A DNA stretch of 64,000 bases from Limnephilus marmoratus (GCA_917880885.1 OU862909.1:36082405-36146404), one strand, 5' to 3'; positions 41,594-52,879 are shown, numbered from the stretch's first letter. Program-made: numbers and translations. The notes: generated by a model not told the origin, from the sequence alone.

Positions 41594-43260
41594 AGATTAA
41601 AACATTAAAGAAAACATAAAGCGGTAGAAAAAAAGAAAAAAAAAATATATATATACAAATCATATAAACACAAATTAAAGCATGTGGGATATGTAAATCA
41701 TCCAAATATTATTATTATTATAAAAAGAAGGAAAACGAACATAATGAGAATGAAAGAAAAAATAACATACAGCAGGGGTGGAGAGTTCGTAATTGACAAT
41801 TTGCTTTAATTTTTTCTATTATGAATTTAATAAATTGATCTGAGGACAAATGGAAAATATCAGCGTCGTAAAATATATCATTGTATTTTGTGCACGTCCT
41901 TCGGAGAAATGAATGTTGTGTATAATTTGTTTTTGAGTGTGGGATGTGGAATAGTTGGTTTAACCTTGTGTTTCTTATTGGACAGTGGAAATTAATGTGT
42001 TCTAGAAGATAGTTGTTGTCAACAACGTTGTTAATGATTTTGAATAAAAATTTCTGGTCGGATATATTTCTTCTATCCTCTAAGGTTCATAAATTATGGA
42101 ATGTTAATGAGTCTTTTAGGTTTTCTGAGGTTCGAAAGGATTTAAAGTCTAGGTGTTTCAATATCTTTTTTTGAATTCTTTCTAACCTTTCAATATTAAC
42201 TTTGTATTGGGGATTCCATATGACCGATCCAAATTCTAATATTGAGCGAACAAAAGAGACGTACAGTATTTTGATTACGTGTGGTGACCTAAATGGTTTG
42301 GTCACTCTTATGATGAATCCTAGTAGTTTGTACGCCCTGTCACAGATGGAATTTATATGTGCTCGGAAAGACATTCCGGAGTCCATTATTATTCCTAAGT
42401 CTCTCACTTCACAACATCTTTTTATCTCTACGTCATTGATTTTGTACGGGAATATTAGGGGGTTTATGCTTTTGGTGAATGATATTGTGTTACATTTTTC
42501 CAGGTTAAGGAATAGTTGGTTGTTCGCACAATCTATTCCAAGCCTATTAATATCATCTTGCAATTCTAGGCTGTCATTAATATTAGTGATTTTTTGTAAA
42601 TTTTAGTGTCATCAGCAAAAATTTGGAATTTTGAATTTTTAAAGCATTTACCTATATCATTGATATATAAAATAAACAAGAGAGGTCCAAGATGTGATCC
42701 TTGCGGGATTCCTGAAGGTGTATTGTAAAAACGCGAGGAGAAACCCTTAGCTCTAACTGCTTGACTTCTGTTTGTTACATATGATTTGATCCATCTGAGA
42801 AGGTCACCATTAATCCCGATTTTTAACAGTTTCTTCAGAAGCAGTTCAATGTTTTATCAAAGGCTTTTGAAAAATCCGTATAGACAGAGTCTACTTGATT
42901 TTTACCACCCATAGAATTTAAAATAAAATCTGTGTATTCCAGAAGGTTTGTCTCGACCGACCGTTTTCTGAAAAAGCCGTGTTGATTTTTGGATATGATT
43001 GTTTGTACTGCTGGAAAAAGTTGATCAAGAACTATGTTTTCCATGATCTTGCTGACAATTGGGAGTTTGGAGATGTGCCTGTAGTTGGTGATGTTATTTT
43101 TGTCCCCGCTTTTGTGGATTGGTGTAATGAGTGCTGGTTTCCAGACGTTGGGGAAGTTGCCTTCTTCAAATGACATTTTGAATAGCAAGGAGAGAGGATA
43201 AGCCAAATGGTCCCGGCATTTTACATAAAATATGGATGGAATTAAATCAGATCCCGCACT

Positions 43261-43713
43261 TTTATGCTATGTGAATACCGCACAAGAGTCCCAACTGCTC
43301 CCAACCGTCTGAAGTCTGGAGTCAGGAGTCGGCAGACTACGGCAAGGGTTCTCTGTTTAATAATAATTGAATTAAAACTCACCCTAACCAGTCGATCACG
43401 GAGCAAAATTTGGTCAATCCCAAATTGCAATAATTTTACTTTTATTGTTATCAAGTTTATTTTGTAGAATTCAAATTTAATTTGACAGTTTGATAATGCC
43501 TTCAGAGGGTCAAACAGCTGTCAGGCGTAATAATAATTACGTAGCAAAACTTGTTTATAATAAACTGTTTATATGGATTAAATAATAGCGTTATTGAATA
43601 CATAAAAGAAATAAAATAAAAAACAAAAACGACAAGACGATTTTTTTAATATCTTGGTCATAGAATAAATTGGTTTTGCTAGATTTGTACTTTATTTGTT
43701 ATTGATATCGGTT
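43261..43713. other. Unassigned sequence with a repeated GC-richer patch
   Basis: AATACCGCACAAGAGTCCCA and the following AACTGCTCCC recur at 46575-46600. Otherwise no supported feature. Confidence 0.4.
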
Positions 43714-43940
43714 TAAGGAAAATATATGACGCAAATGTGAATGGTAGAAAACATGGCACGAGGAAAACATGGCACGACCAAGTGAATCAGATTCTTGAGT
43801 CGGGCCATGTGAAGAGTTGGAATAATAGAAGAGCATGTATGAGACGATGTATGAATGTGAAAGAGGCAAGGAGTGTGTGCCAAGATCGAGTTGTTTGGCG
43901 GTCCATCCTCTCTGCCTACCCCTGCGGGGAAACGGCGTGA
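43714..43940 (+). pseudogene. RTE-like LINE C-terminal fragment
   Basis: Encodes RKIYDANVNGRKHGTRKTWH then CMNVKEARSVCQDRVVWRSI and SAYPCGETA, a basic, Cys-bearing tail of the kind found at the C-terminus of insect RTE-type polyproteins. 5'-truncated. Confidence 0.6.
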
Positions 43941-44030
43941 TGGTTAGTTAGTGTAGTTTTTAGTTAGAGACGGTTTAAAGGTCAAAGTTTTGAAAAACTA
44001 AAAAGAAAGAGCTTAAATTTATCTGCTAGA

Positions 44031-44239
44031 CTAGCTTTTGCCCCCGGCTTCGCTCGCATAGTATTAGGGGGTTCCCACTCCACTCCACCCCCTTCCCCCT
44101 CTCTCCGCCCTTCCCCCTCTCCCACCCCTCATCACCCCCTCCGTACCCGTTACATTAATTTTTCAAACAGCTCGCGTGCCACCCATTAAAGCGTAACAAT
44201 CAAACACACGCAGTTTCGCATTTATAATATTAGTATAGA
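44031..44239 (-). mobile_element. Short non-autonomous Helitron (209 bp), complete
   Basis: On the minus strand it starts TCTATACTAATATTATAAAT (preceded by A) and ends GGGGGCAAAAGCTAG (followed by T): the canonical A|TC...CTAG|T insertion. The region before the end, CGAGCGAAGCCGGGGGC, is the place of the usual Helitron 3' hairpin. A GGTGGCACGCGAGC motif and a G-rich core are shared with 30329-30606. Confidence 0.88.
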
Positions 44240-44525
44240 TTAATATAGATATCAAAGAGATCTCCATAGTAACTAAACAAATAACAAAATGACAGCGCAC
44301 GTCAAATAATTAGTTATAGTTACCAATCAAAGCTTTGCTTTTCGTCTGGACAATAAACTTATAATAAATAATTTCATAACGCCAGAGCTTACCAATATAT
44401 GCAGCCTATATTACTCGCAACTAGTGTAGCTTTCTATTAGTGAAAGAATTTTTAAAATCCATTCAGTATTTTTTGCGTGAAAGAGTAACAAACATACATC
44501 CATACAAACTTTCGCCTTTATAATA
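44240..44525 (-). mobile_element. Upstream half of the composite Helitron
   Basis: On the minus strand AATATTAATATTATAAAG-type 5' sequence then GCGAAAGTTTGTATGGATGT, CTGCATATATTGGTAAGCTC and GTTTAGTTACTATGGAGATC. It is colinear with 28960-30328 minus the hAT insert, and directly precedes the 209-bp Helitron, as in the other copy. Confidence 0.75.
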
Positions 44526-45415
44526 TTAATAGGAAAAGGATTATAGGTTTCTAGTTAGTTAGTAGTCGATCGCCATGAAAATTGAGGTAAACAGCAAGGG
44601 CGGCTGGTAAAACAGTGTGTTTGTGTGCAGCACTGGTAAATTATATCGTCTAAAATTACTTTATAATATCTTACCGAAAAATATAAAATCTATGAATTTC
44701 ATTTAAAATATCACCTACCAATATAATGAATGAATCAGGGAGAGCAAATTCTCAAAGTTCCGCGCGAATTTACCCTGTCCGGTGTGCAGGCCAATTGCAA
44801 GCGGAACGAATTATGTTTTTGTATCGAATATCCCAAACATTGCCAGCGCGCAACGCCGGCCATATGTATGAAAAATTAAGTTATTTTGGTGTGCCACCCG
44901 GCGGCCTTTATCATACAAACTTAAATTTGGATTTAAAGTCAAAATAAAATAAATTAAAACATAAAATAAAATAAATTAAACATTGTAAAAAAAAAGAGTT
45001 TTTTGGGTTGAAATTTAAGATTTATTTACGAAAAAATAGTATCTATTGTGTTTTTATTTTCTTAGTACCGAAAAATAAAAATTTTAATTAAAAGGCGATA
45101 TGTAGAAGTTTTCGCACTTCGAAAACAGCTTAAAATAGATCTTCTCTCCAAATTTAGTGGGATCATTTTTACCTAATGTTGCTTAGTAATCGTTATCTCA
45201 TAGTTACGGATTATCAGTGAACCACCACGTTTTCAGGGCAGCGGCCGCCACTGGTAAACAGTAGATCAAACTAGAAAAAGTCGGAACCCCTCGGATTATG
45301 TCGTCTCCATTGGACTAGATTACTTACTAACTAAATATAGTAAAGGTAATAAGAATAATAAAGATAATTATGCATAAATGCTTTAGGTATACACTTGTAC
45401 AATCTATATAAGATG
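44526..45415. other. Unassigned sequence
   Basis: A 73-codon frame at 44726-44947 (containing YEKLSYFGVPPGGLYHTN) has no recognisable domain and no splice or repeat context. The rest is AT-rich with nothing supported. Confidence 0.4.
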
Positions 45416-45419
45416 GCAA

Positions 45420-46075
45420 AATGGGAAGAACTATACCTAACGGTGTGGAAACGTGGACACTTGGAGACAGCGAAAGAAAGCGGATAGATTCCCTTGAAAT
45501 GTGGTGCTGGAGAAAAATGCTCAGGATTCCATGGACGGACAACTAGGCGCATCAAGATACCAATTCTGTAAAAGCTAGGCTTGCCTAATGCCTCTCAGTT
45601 TCATGCTTTCAACTGTTAGCCTACAATGTATTTGAATATACTTTGGTCATGTTCGCCTATCGTTATCAAAAGACAAGAATGGGCGACTCTGCTATAAGAA
45701 GGAAATCAGAGGATCAGGACCTCTATCCAATCGTGACAAATTCACTCGCTTCCCAGTCGGCCCTGGTCACAAATCTCCCCGTTATTAGGGAACTACATGG
45801 GTCTTCGGGGCTTGGAGATAATCTTGGAAACCATCGAATAATCTGCCAGCCTTAGAAAGATCTGCCTTAGGTATCTGTAATTGAGGAATCCAACTTAGAG
45901 AAGCTTATAGTCACCGATGCGCCGCGCTGGAGTGACCAGTTATCACCAACAATCAGTGTACGCAGCTCTCCACGCAGCGTGAACCTCGAGGAGTGGAGTA
46001 GCTTGCCCACTATGGAAATTGCAGTGGGGGTCACGACCCTCAACAAGGAGGAATCATTTTAAGAATACCTAATTC
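45420..46075 (+). pseudogene. Very degenerate RTE-like LINE relic
   Basis: 45440-45548 reads ETWTLGDSERKRIDSLEMWC then WRKMLRIPWTDN, the CETW...LEAFEMWCWRRMLRIPW motif of RTE-type proteins. Further down, scattered remains such as GHVR and LEKLIVTDAPRWSDQLS fit the C-terminal part. Many stops and shifts. Confidence 0.65.
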
Positions 46076-46890
46076 AAAATATCTTCTGCTGCATGGTTGA
46101 GTTAGGTATTATTTAAATAACAAATTAAGAGGACGTCTTGTCAATTCCCAAATTTCCTCTCTCGATTTTGACACCACTGCAAATATGTTTAATGTAATAT
46201 GGATATCGACTTCTATTCCATTGGTTTGTTACGTTTCGCTTTTTTGTTGTTACTTCTTATAAGAGTTGGATCCTCAAAAAATCGTTAAAATTGCGTGGTT
46301 TGAACGCCATCAACAGAAGTTCAGTTTACTAATTAGACGATGCATCTTTTTGAAGAAAAACTTACAGACGTATAGTATTTTCTTGTAATACAGTTAGAAA
46401 AAAAAATCTTAAAAATCGGTTCGGTTTTGGAGGAGAAAAATGAGGTATACAAAATCTCGATTTTGATGAATTTATTGAGGTATTATCAGGCTGAGTTTGA
46501 AATTGGTTAAAAATCACGAAACTTGACAGAAAAAATAGGAACATCACCGTTTTTTTTTTTTTTTCTTACATCAATACCGCACAAGAGTCCCAACTGCTCC
46601 CGCCTGGAGCCAGTGAGACTATGGCATCCCCAATTGGGGTATGTTGTGAGGCTGAAGGTAGTGGGGAGGGGAAGGAGGTGGGGAAGACGAAGGTTGGGAA
46701 GTACCTGGCTATTCAGATCTGGTCACTAAACACGGCTAAAGCCATTTTCAAGCAACGTTTCAATTCCGAATGGTGGTCTTACACCAGGGCGATACTGATA
46801 GTATCTTCCACTCTGGAACATGCCGCAAATATACTATATATTATTTTAAATGAATTAATTGTGAAATAACACAAATTAATCAAATAAAAT
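46076..46890. other. Unassigned sequence
   Basis: AT-rich, with a T run at 46550-46563 followed by the 43.3-kb-type GCACAAGAGTCCCAACTGCT patch. No supported gene. Confidence 0.4.
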
Positions 46891-46968
46891 TTTTTTGCGC
46901 ATGCCGGGTTCGAACCCGCGACCTCCGGATTGTGAGTCAAGAGTCTTACCCACTGGACTACGGAGGTC
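46860..46968 (-). mobile_element. tRNA-derived SINE head, minus strand
   Basis: 46968-46897 on the minus strand has a D-arm-like TAGTCCAGTGGGTAAGAC, an anticodon-loop-like CTCACAA and a perfect B box GGTTCGAACCC. The two acceptor arms do not pair (GACCTCC against ATGCGC) and the anticodon stem is mismatched. It is therefore a SINE promoter head, possibly from a tRNA with CAC anticodon. It is a different family from the 8-9 kb SINEs. Confidence 0.7.
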
Positions 46969-47534
46969 GTCAAAAGGTTGCTAATATGATTTAATAAAAT
47001 GGGAAAAATGAGCTGCGCCAATTTAACAATAATATACCTAAATAATGGGTGCCTATCGCAATGTGTTTTTTTTTTTAATTTTCACCGTCAAAGTTATAAA
47101 ACTAAACAGATCACCTACATGTATTAGATACTTATAAGCATCAAGCATTAGCAGCCTTACTAATAAAAAAAACCCTTCCCAACACGTTGAATAAATACCA
47201 CACAAATTCTGTTTTGAATTCTTACTAATAAAAAATGTCTTTGACTGCATCAACTAATGCTAATCAACGTTTATAATGCACAAACAATGAATCCGAAATG
47301 TTAAACTTTTTTGGATATTCTCTGAGTTATTAAGACATTATTTTAATTTTATATTGCATAAACGAGATAAAAAGAAAAGTGACAGTTTTCATGCAGATTT
47401 ATAAAAGGAATGTGTTTTCTAAATTTCGTATTATCTACAATTTTTCGACGATTGGAGTAAAAATGTATGTGTTTTTTCTTAACTTTTTTTATGTTTGAAA
47501 TTAAAATATTCCAATTTATAAATATTATAGCATA
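46969..47534. other. Unassigned sequence
   Basis: AT-rich, no supported feature. Long minus-strand frames here show no domain. Confidence 0.4.
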
Positions 47535-48037
47535 TCTATAATATAAAAATGAATCGCTGAATTTGTTGGTAAGCGCTAATCTCGAGAGCAGCTGAACCGA
47601 TTTCGCTAATTCTTTTTTTAGAATATTCCTTGAAGTGCGAGGATGGTTCTTACGGAGAGAAAAATTAAGAAAATTGCGCAGAAAATTGAATAATTTCAGA
47701 AAAAATCGCACATTTGACAGTTCGCGTGTTTGAGAATGACATTTTACAAAACAATGATTGTTCAATCAGGATTCTATTTTTGAAAATCTTTAGTTGATAA
47801 ATTTATTTAAAGTAGGTACTCACTCACCTAATAATTCAATTGACAGCTCAATTGACAGCTGTGTTTTGCTCTACTCCCGAAATAAATAATTTTATTTTCT
47901 GTTTTTAGTGAAGTAATATTTCAGTGCATTTATCAAACTGATAAGAATCTTAATCTATACTTAGACAGTGCTTCCTTCCCACTTGTGAATAATTGATTGA
48001 CAGTTTTACAAAATAAAACAAAAACAGGATATCACAA

Positions 48038-48904
48038 GTGAATTCCAAGTGTCAAGTAAAAGGGAATATAGGCAGTGTTCGACCTTACAAACTAAATTCA
48101 GTGCTCAAAATGTCAACTACAGATAAAAATCTGAGAAGTAAGGGTCAAACAACCGGGACCAGTGCTACATCTGATCCCCAGGGAATAAATATTGATGTCC
48201 TGTTGGAGAAAATTGAGATGAAGATGGAAAAAAAATTAGAAACTTTTAAATCCGCAATCCTAAAAAAAATTGATGATGAAAATAAAGAGAACCGGAGCAC
48301 GAGAGACTTCATCAGTCATCAATATGATGATATACACCTAAAGATGGAGACTATAATTAAACTGGTCTCGGAAGTAGAAACCATGAGAAAGGAAATAACG
48401 GCAAAAGATGGCATAATAAAGAGCCTTGAAGTTAGATTAGCAGAAGTGGAACAAAGAACGCGTGAAGATACCCTTGAATTTGCAGGGATTCCAGAAAAAG
48501 AGGTTGAGCAGCCTGCAGAAATAATTAAACGGGTGGCCGCTGCTGCAGGTGTCGACATAAAGGGCGATGACATCCTCGAAATCAAGAAAATTCCGGACCG
48601 ACGACCAGGAGTCCCCCCAAAATTCCACGTCAGATTCACTAACCCCCAAAAAAGACGACAAATTCTACTGAACAGGAAGCTACTCAACCCTACCTCAACC
48701 CAAGGAAACGGATACCAGAAGATTTTTATTAGTGAAACCCTTGGCACCTACTTCAAAGATCTTCTGTGGAGGTCGAAGACTAAGGCAAAAGAAATGGGAT
48801 ATAAATATGTCTGGTACAAGGAATGTAAAGTGATGGTTAAAAAAAATGAAAGTGATAGAGTAATATATATCAAACACTCGGATGATCTTAAAAAAATTGT
48901 TTAA
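48038..48904 (+). CDS. LINE ORF1 (coiled-coil, RNA-binding type without zinc knuckle)
   Basis: 288 codons. Residues about 50-150 are heptad-rich (LLEKIEMKMEKKLETFKSAI..., ETMRKEITAKDGIIKSLEVR), a long coiled coil. The rest has an RRM-like part with EFAGIPEKEVEQPAEIIKRV and FHVRFTNPQKRRQILLNRK, then a basic end. It is similar in design to L1-type ORF1 proteins that form trimers on RNA. No CCHC motif is present, unlike the ORF1 at 36 kb. The annotated start may be too early: Met25 (KMSTTDKN, at 48110) is an equally good start. 219 nt separate it from ORF2. Confidence 0.85.
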   Translation: MNSKCQVKGNIGSVRPYKLNSVLKMSTTDKNLRSKGQTTGTSATSDPQGINIDVLLEKIEMKMEKKLETFKSAILKKIDDENKENRSTRDFISHQYDDIHLKMETIIKLVSEVETMRKEITAKDGIIKSLEVRLAEVEQRTREDTLEFAGIPEKEVEQPAEIIKRVAAAAGVDIKGDDILEIKKIPDRRPGVPPKFHVRFTNPQKRRQILLNRKLLNPTSTQGNGYQKIFISETLGTYFKDLLWRSKTKAKEMGYKYVWYKECKVMVKKNESDRVIYIKHSDDLKKIV

Positions 48905-49123
48905 TTTTTTTTAATTGAGAGCCTCACTTTGACAGGTCTTTCACTGGGTCGATTCCCCTCAGTTCAGTGTGCCATATTGCTTGCATTTATTTTCAAACTG
49001 CAACAATAATTCACCTGTACCTCTTTCAATTAAAGGGTGAAATCCCCAGTAATGGCCACGGACTAGTGGAGCTCTCATTTAGGGGAATTAAACTAATTTT
49101 TTTTTTGTAATATAAATTATAAT

Positions 49124-52105
49124 ATGGCTATTAACATTAATAACACTTACGAAGAACTAGGTGATCAAGACAATTTGTTTGTAACATCAGATGCGAAAAT
49201 ATGTAAATACCTAACAACCGATTCAAAAAATACTATTATTATGCACCAAAATATTAGGTCAATTAATAAAAACTTTAATGAACTCCAGATACAGCTTAAC
49301 CACCTAAATATAGATTTTGATGTTATTATTCTCACGGAATGTTGGTTGACAAATATTTACACTCCTAAATTCATAAATAACTACTCTTCCTACAACTCGT
49401 CAAAACATGATAGTCAGAACGATGGAGTTGTGATATACACAAAAAATGACCTAAACTCTGTTGTAACTGAAATAAACATTATTGACGCAAGCTGTATGCA
49501 AATAATGTATAATAATGATACATGCATTCTAGCAATATACCGCTCTCCATCTATTCGCAATATAACACCATTTCTTAACAGTCTAAATAGCATACTCTCT
49601 AGTCTTTCCTACACTAAAAACTTAATAATTATGGGAGATTTAAATATCAACATACTTCCAAACAACCCTCACCATCAATGTCACGACTACCTGAACATAT
49701 TAGAGTTTCATGGATTAATTAGTACCATCAATACACCAACAAGAATAGCTAATGAATCAACATCGTGCATTGATCACGTAATGGTCAAAACTAATAAACA
49801 AAACAAAAGCATCGTTTACAAATCAACAATTACAGACCATTACACAACAATATTCACATTGCAATCCGACACCACAAAAAACAGAAGAGATCAGTCAATC
49901 GTATACAATAATATTAATTTTGATAATTTAAAAAATATAATTAAAAATAAATCTTGGCAAGAGCTTTTACAAATAAAAAACTCAGAGGATGCATGGAATT
50001 ATTTTGTTGACTTTTTGAAAAATGAATTAATTAATAATACAACAATTTTAACAAAAAAAAATCCTAACAAAATTAAACCCTTGAAATCATGGATAAACTA
50101 CTCAATTATCAACTGCATTCGTAGAAGAAACGTACTACACAAAAAAGTGAAAGAAAATCCTTACGACATAATATCACTAAACATCTACAAAAGATATAGA
50201 AATACATGCGGCGAAGTCATTAGGAAGGCGAAAGAAATCTACTACAGAGACAAAATCCAAGAAAGTAACAACGATCCCAAAAAAATATGGCAAATTCTAA
50301 GAGAAGCCACAAATACACAAAACACCAAAGACAAACAGGACATAAGTAAACTTTGTATTGACGGAAAAATTATTGACACCTCAAAAAACCCCAAGCTCGT
50401 TGCGGATTACATCAATAATTTTTTTATAAATATTGGTTCAAATCTGGCTTCACGTCTACAAAATTGTGGAAATGATCTACCTGCTGAAACAGAACTTCAA
50501 TTTCCTAAAAGAAGATTCAAATTTCAAGCTGTTTCAGGGGAAGAGATTCTAAAAATAATCAATTCTCTTAAAAACACTTCTTCTGCCGGGGTTGATGGAA
50601 TCACAACTAAGATTTTGAAAACACTGTCTACGGAAATTACATTGCCCCTAGAATACCTAATTAACCTTAGTATCAGTCAAGGACACTTCCCCTCAAACCT
50701 GAAACAAGGTATTGTTATTCCCATACATAAAACAGGTAACAAGACAGACATAAACAATTACAGACCAATAACTCTACTGACCAGCCTATCCAAAGTTTTT
50801 GAAAAAATTATCAATGCTCAGTTAGTAAAATTTCTAGACAGCCATAAACTACTCTCAGCAAATCAATACGGGTTTCAAGAAAGCAAGAGTACCGCAGACG
50901 CTATGGCCGCCGTAACTGACTTTATTGTAAAAAACCTTGACAAAAGCAAAAAATGTATATCAATTTTTTTAGACCTTTCTAAAGCCTTTGATACAATATC
51001 ACACAATAAATTAATAAACAAACTTCAAATAATCGGTATTACAGGCAACGAACTTAACTTTTTTAAGAGCTACCTTGATGAACGCAAGCAACAAGTGAAA
51101 ATAATGAACACACTTAGCAATCAGCGCTCAACTAACTATGGTATACCACAAGGTAGCATATTAGGACCGTCTTTGTTCCTTTTATATATCAACGACTTAT
51201 GTAACATTAACATCCAGGGAAAAATAGTTAGTTTTGCCGATGATACTGTTTTACTGTTCGAAGCTGACACTTGGCTAGCTGTCTACAATAAAGCAGAAAC
51301 TGAAATAAACATCGTAAAAAAGTGGTTAGATACAAATACACTCACATTGAACACCGAGAAAACTAAATATGTCACATCAAGCATAAATATAACAGGTCAA
51401 CCTCATGATGATGCCTCTATTAGGATACACACATGTATGAATTCCGATGAATCTTGCCAGTGTCCGTACATTGAGCGCACTACACAGATGAAGTATCTCG
51501 GCCTCACAATTGATCCATATCTCAAATGGAATTTTCACACTCAAATAATTGCAAACAAAATAAGAAAAACCATGCACTTTTTCAGAACGATACGAAACTT
51601 TCTAGACTTGCAACACTTGAAAATGATTTATTTTGCAGTCTGTCAATCTGTTATTGAGTATGGTATCATAGCATGGGGAGGCGGTACTGCATCAGCACTA
51701 GATCCAATCATAAAGGCACAAAAAACGATTATAAAAATAATTCTTAGACTACCCCTAATTACGGACTCGAACTTTATCTTTAATACTATGAATGTGTTTG
51801 ACGTTCGTCAGATATATGCAAAAACAATCCTCACTCATTTATACACAAACTTACATAAATACTATGAAAAAAGACTAGTTTCTCGCTGTACTCGAAACAA
51901 TAACAAAGATTTACTACAAATTCCCATAACTCATACTACTTTTGGTCAACGAAGCTTCAGATACCTTGCAACAAGACTTTACAACATTCTTCCAATTAGT
52001 GTAAAAAAATGTGATTCACAAAAAAATTTCAAAAAAAACATAAAAATTTGGATAAAAAATAATGATAGAGCATTTACGGGTGCACTCACCCAAATTCGAA
52101 ATTAG
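49124..52105 (+). CDS. LINE ORF2, intact endonuclease-reverse transcriptase
   Basis: 993 codons without interruption. Endonuclease: HQNIRS (Asn43), LTECW (Glu72), IIMGDLNINIL (Asp172, Asn174), SCIDHV (Asp217, His218) and TITDHY (Asp238, His239), so the catalytic set is complete. RT: IHKTGNKTDINNYRPI, NQYGFQESKSTADAM, FLDLSKAFDTISH, YGIPQGSILGPSLFLLYIND and FADD (704-707). The C-terminal region has KYLGLTIDPYLKWNF, YGIIAWGG and KAQKTIIKIILRLPL. CR1/Jockey group. With ORF1, a 3' hairpin and a poly-A tail, this is potentially mobile. Relatives lie at 2335-2765 (3' end), 2795 and 62687. Confidence 0.96.
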   Translation: MAININNTYEELGDQDNLFVTSDAKICKYLTTDSKNTIIMHQNIRSINKNFNELQIQLNHLNIDFDVIILTECWLTNIYTPKFINNYSSYNSSKHDSQNDGVVIYTKNDLNSVVTEINIIDASCMQIMYNNDTCILAIYRSPSIRNITPFLNSLNSILSSLSYTKNLIIMGDLNINILPNNPHHQCHDYLNILEFHGLISTINTPTRIANESTSCIDHVMVKTNKQNKSIVYKSTITDHYTTIFTLQSDTTKNRRDQSIVYNNINFDNLKNIIKNKSWQELLQIKNSEDAWNYFVDFLKNELINNTTILTKKNPNKIKPLKSWINYSIINCIRRRNVLHKKVKENPYDIISLNIYKRYRNTCGEVIRKAKEIYYRDKIQESNNDPKKIWQILREATNTQNTKDKQDISKLCIDGKIIDTSKNPKLVADYINNFFINIGSNLASRLQNCGNDLPAETELQFPKRRFKFQAVSGEEILKIINSLKNTSSAGVDGITTKILKTLSTEITLPLEYLINLSISQGHFPSNLKQGIVIPIHKTGNKTDINNYRPITLLTSLSKVFEKIINAQLVKFLDSHKLLSANQYGFQESKSTADAMAAVTDFIVKNLDKSKKCISIFLDLSKAFDTISHNKLINKLQIIGITGNELNFFKSYLDERKQQVKIMNTLSNQRSTNYGIPQGSILGPSLFLLYINDLCNINIQGKIVSFADDTVLLFEADTWLAVYNKAETEINIVKKWLDTNTLTLNTEKTKYVTSSINITGQPHDDASIRIHTCMNSDESCQCPYIERTTQMKYLGLTIDPYLKWNFHTQIIANKIRKTMHFFRTIRNFLDLQHLKMIYFAVCQSVIEYGIIAWGGGTASALDPIIKAQKTIIKIILRLPLITDSNFIFNTMNVFDVRQIYAKTILTHLYTNLHKYYEKRLVSRCTRNNNKDLLQIPITHTTFGQRSFRYLATRLYNILPISVKKCDSQKNFKKNIKIWIKNNDRAFTGALTQIRN

Positions 52106-52182
52106 CAATCTACTGTGTGATTAGTGATTACATTCTAATATAAGTGTAGGTATGTTCACAGCATTATAAATTGATGTAAAAT

Positions 52183-52219
52183 AACTGCCTCAACACAGGC
52201 TAGCCTAGTGAGGCAGGTT
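52183..52219 (+). promoter_or_regulatory. 3' UTR hairpin of the intact LINE (copy G)
   Basis: CTGCCTCA (52185-52192) pairs with TGAGGCAG (52209-52216), extendable by AA/TT with a one-base bulge. The loop ACACAGGCTAGCCTAG has an inner AGGC/GCCT stem. About 165 nt upstream of the poly-A. Its presence in an intact element supports function. Confidence 0.75.
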
Positions 52220-52879
52220 ACGAGAAACTTAAATGTATAATTACAAATCTCTACTCTCTAAGTACCTACTGTTTATATGTATATTGTTTTTTGTTATTAA
52301 TTTTTGTACTAATGTTACTTTTAAAATATTGTAAGATGTACTTTTTTTTCTTGTAATTATAAATCTTTAATTTTTGTTTAATAAAAAAAAAAAAAAAAAA
52401 AAAAAAAATAGTTTGAATCGAATAAAGATTTTTAGATATTTTAAATAGGTACCTATGTTAGGTTCTTACTTTTAATATACATGAAAAATGGAAATTTTAA
52501 TAAAAATTTAAAAGGTGGCACGCGGGCTATTTAAAAACTGAATGTACTGAGATTGAATATATGGAACACGGGAGGAGGGTTGGCGGGACGAGGGAGCGGG
52601 AAAGGGAAGAGGGAAGGTGGGAAGGTGGAAGGGGAACGCGGGAGGGGTACCTGGGAGGGGGGAGGGGAACTCCAGAGAGGGGTTCGCGGGACGGGTAAGG
52701 GGGGGGTGAGTGGAGTGGGGAGAGGGAAGGTGGAGGTGACGGAGCGGGAACGCGAGAGGGGAAGAGGACGCAGGAGAAGAAGGGGAGGCGGAAAGGGAAC
52801 GGGAAGAATGGGAAAGGACATTCAGGGAGAAACAATTTCTTTATAAAATGGCATAGCAACGCATGCCGGGACCAGCTAG

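Larger units (their letters stand above)
40703..43260 (-). pseudogene. Jockey-like LINE, reverse transcriptase and 3' UTR (frameshifted)
   Basis: Minus strand. From 43206: MAYPLSLLFKMSFEEGNFPN, TPIHKSGDKNNITNYRHIS and KNQHGFFRKRS, then, after a shift near 42840, SGIPQGSHLGPLLFILYIND and FADDTKI near 42610. The frame at 42563-42087 carries the thumb (VRDLGIIMDSGMSFRAHINS, ILEFGSVIWNPQY, IERLERIQKKILKHL). The 3' UTR runs to an A/T-rich tail near 40703 and is interrupted by an RTE-like insertion at 40846-41593. The endonuclease and ORF1 are absent. A 3' UTR copy exists at 20521-21440. Confidence 0.85.
47535..52879 (+). mobile_element. Helitron split by a full-length LINE
   Basis: The 5' part (47535 to about 47800) starts A|TCTATAATATAAAAATGAATC and contains the GTTGGTAAGCGCTAATCTCG motif. 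The 3' part (about 52409-52879) has GGTGGCACGCGGGC, the G-rich core and GCATGCCGGGACCAGCTAG before T. Together they match the complete Helitron at 11228-11780. The LINE with its 3' poly-A (52382-52408) lies between. The exact 5' border of the LINE is not clear to me. Confidence 0.75.

Noticed and set aside
44726..44947. 73-codon frame as a small gene
   Set aside because: No homology I can recognise, no context; could be a retroelement scrap.
46897..46968. Functional tRNA gene
   Set aside because: The boxes are good, but the acceptor arms do not pair and the anticodon stem is mismatched; better explained as a SINE head.
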